This document shows positions 6,197 to 7,187 of a stretch of DNA of 7,187 nt, in pieces. Location: the NCBI GenBank assembly GCA_035553355.1, contig DATMJW010000115.1, positions 1-7,187 on the forward strand, in the 5' to 3' direction. Under the pieces are notes generated by a model that was given only the letters and a program-made list of their open reading frames with translations, searched no databases and was not told the DNA's origin. The stretch is from Gaiellasilicea sp035553355 (GTDB lineage Bacteria; Actinomycetota; Thermoleophilia; Gaiellales; Gaiellaceae). Both the position numbers and the translations under genes were made by a program. The stretch's first letter is position 1. Every line of letters starts with the position of its first letter.

Positions 6197-6852
6197 TGCC
6201 GCCGAAGGGGCTCGAGCCGGCCGGGATCATCCTCGTCGACAAGCCCGCGGGGCCTTCGTCGTTCGCGGTGCTCGCGCGCGTGCGGTCGCGAACCCGGACG
6301 AAGATGGGGCACGCGGGCACGCTCGACCCCTTCGCCACGGGGCTCCTGCTGCTCCTGTCCGGTCGCGCGACGAAGCTGGCGAACCGCTTCGTCGGGCTCG
6401 ACAAGCGGTATCTGACCGAGATCGACCTGCGCGCGACGACGACGACGGGCGACCCCGAGGGCGAGCCGGTGGCGGAGCAGGAGCCGCCGGAGCGCGCCGA
6501 GCTCGAGGTCGGGCTGGCGGCGCTCCGCGGCGAGGTCGAGCTGCCGATTCCCGCTGCCTCGGCCGTCAAGATCGACGGGCAGCGCGCGTACAAGCTGCAC
6601 CGGGCGGGAGTGGCGGTCGAGATGCCGCTCCGGCGCTCGCGCGTCGACGCGCTCGAGCTGCTCGTCTACGCGGACGGGTTGGCGACGCTCGACCTGCGCG
6701 TCAGCTCCGGCACGTATGTCCGCTCGATCGCAGCCGCGCTCGGTGGGCACTGCCGAACGCTGCGCCGTCTCGAGATCGGGCCGTTCTCGGTCGACGAGGC
6801 GGACGAGGAGCGGCTGCTGCCCCCCGACGAGGCGCTTGCGAGGCTCGCGTGA
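6196..6852 (+). CDS. truB: tRNA pseudouridine(55) synthase TruB, short form
   Basis: TruB isomerises uridine 55 in the T loop of tRNAs to pseudouridine. Motifs seen are GIILVDKPAGPSSF (10-23), GHAGTLDPFATGLLLLL with the catalytic Asp44, DKRYLTEI carrying the conserved Tyr (about 71), SAVKIDGQRAYKLHRAG, and SSGTYVRSIA with the active-site Arg. The catalytic core therefore looks intact. At 218 residues it is much shorter than E. coli TruB (about 314) or mycobacterial TruB (about 298). It stops soon after RRLEIGPFSVDEAD, so it lacks the usual C-terminal PUA or TruB-C domain. It also appears about five residues shorter just before GHCRTLRRL. There is no frameshift sign, because the stop overlaps the ribF start exactly (GTGA). 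ATG at 6196 overlaps the nrnA stop by one base with no Shine-Dalgarno, implying re-initiation. Confidence 0.93.
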   Translation: MPPKGLEPAGIILVDKPAGPSSFAVLARVRSRTRTKMGHAGTLDPFATGLLLLLSGRATKLANRFVGLDKRYLTEIDLRATTTTGDPEGEPVAEQEPPERAELEVGLAALRGEVELPIPAASAVKIDGQRAYKLHRAGVAVEMPLRRSRVDALELLVYADGLATLDLRVSSGTYVRSIAAALGGHCRTLRRLEIGPFSVDEADEERLLPPDEALARLA

Positions 6853-7187
6853 GCTGGACGGCTGCGATCGGCACGTTCGACGGCGTCCACCGCGGCCACC
6901 GGCGCGTCGTCGAGACGGCGAAGGCGTACGGCCACCCAGTGAAGGCCCTCACGTTCCACCCGCACCCCCGCAGCGTGGTGCAGGGGAACCGCGTCGAGCA
7001 CGTGACGACGCTCGAGCGGCGCGTCGAGCTGCTGCGGGAAGCGGGTGCCCACGAGGTGGTCGTCCTGCCGTTCACGCTCGAGACGGCGGCCCAGTCGCCG
7101 CAGGAGTTCGCGCGCACGCATCTCGCGGGCGCGACCGCGGTCGCGTGCGGCGCCGACTTCCGGTTCGGGCATCGTCGCGCCGGCGAC
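6849..7187 (+). CDS. ribF: Bifunctional riboflavin kinase/FAD synthetase RibF, 5' part (3' end outside window)
   Basis: The first 113 codons of a RibF protein are present, covering most of the N-terminal FMN adenylyltransferase domain; the C-terminal riboflavin kinase domain would lie beyond the window. RibF converts riboflavin to FMN and then FAD. Motifs are the nucleotide-binding AIGTFDGVHRGH (residues 6-17), LTFHPHPRSVV (about 34-44), LERRVELLREAG and GADFRFGHRRAGD at the window edge. The GTG start at 6849 overlaps the truB stop in GTGA. No alternative in-frame start codon is visible in the 66 bases upstream. The protein therefore begins only five residues before the nucleotide-binding motif and lacks the 10-20 residue leader common in the family. 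The truB-ribF order is the standard one. Confidence 0.94.
   Translation, partial: MSWTAAIGTFDGVHRGHRRVVETAKAYGHPVKALTFHPHPRSVVQGNRVEHVTTLERRVELLREAGAHEVVVLPFTLETAAQSPQEFARTHLAGATAVACGADFRFGHRRAGD

Overview
The window is a slice of a very GC-rich bacterial chromosome. It carries one compact plus-strand operon of the conserved nusA-infB translation and ribosome-maturation type. Gene order is dtd (3' part) - rimP - nusA - ylxR - infB - ylxP (DUF503) - rbfA - nrnA - truB - ribF (5' part). Base composition, the actinobacterial style of the NusA KH region, the absence of an L7Ae-like ylxQ gene between ylxR and infB, and nrnA lying right after rbfA all point to Actinomycetota. A deep-branching class such as Thermoleophilia is my best guess; this is inferred from protein flavour, not from a search.

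Layout. Positions 2-340 hold the end of a D-aminoacyl-tRNA deacylase gene. The roughly 100 bases that follow are the only real intergenic region. They contain an extended -10-like promoter (TGC-TACACT) and a GC-rich hairpin followed by five Ts. A second upstream hairpin shares an arm with the first, so the two cannot form together. This looks like a leader attenuator or terminator in front of rimP-nusA. From rimP onward the genes are nearly fused: gaps are 4 and 11 bases and overlaps are 1, 4, 4, 8, 8 and 29 bases. Several genes (infB, ylxP, truB) have no convincing Shine-Dalgarno sequence, so translational coupling is likely.

Function. RimP and RbfA mature the 30S subunit. NusA controls pausing, termination and antitermination. 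YlxR/RnpM is a small RNA-binding regulator. IF-2 places initiator tRNA. TruB makes pseudouridine 55 in tRNA. NrnA degrades nanoRNA, pAp or cyclic-dinucleotide products. RibF makes FMN and FAD. Dtd edits D-aminoacyl-tRNAs. All are core housekeeping functions.

I see no mobile element, CRISPR array, RNA gene or wholly new system. The points worth a second look are the two-hairpin leader, a Cys-Cys-Cys-His zinc-binding-like motif appended to the C-terminus of NusA, a charged helical insert in the NusA N-terminal domain, and an unusually short TruB without a C-terminal PUA-type domain.
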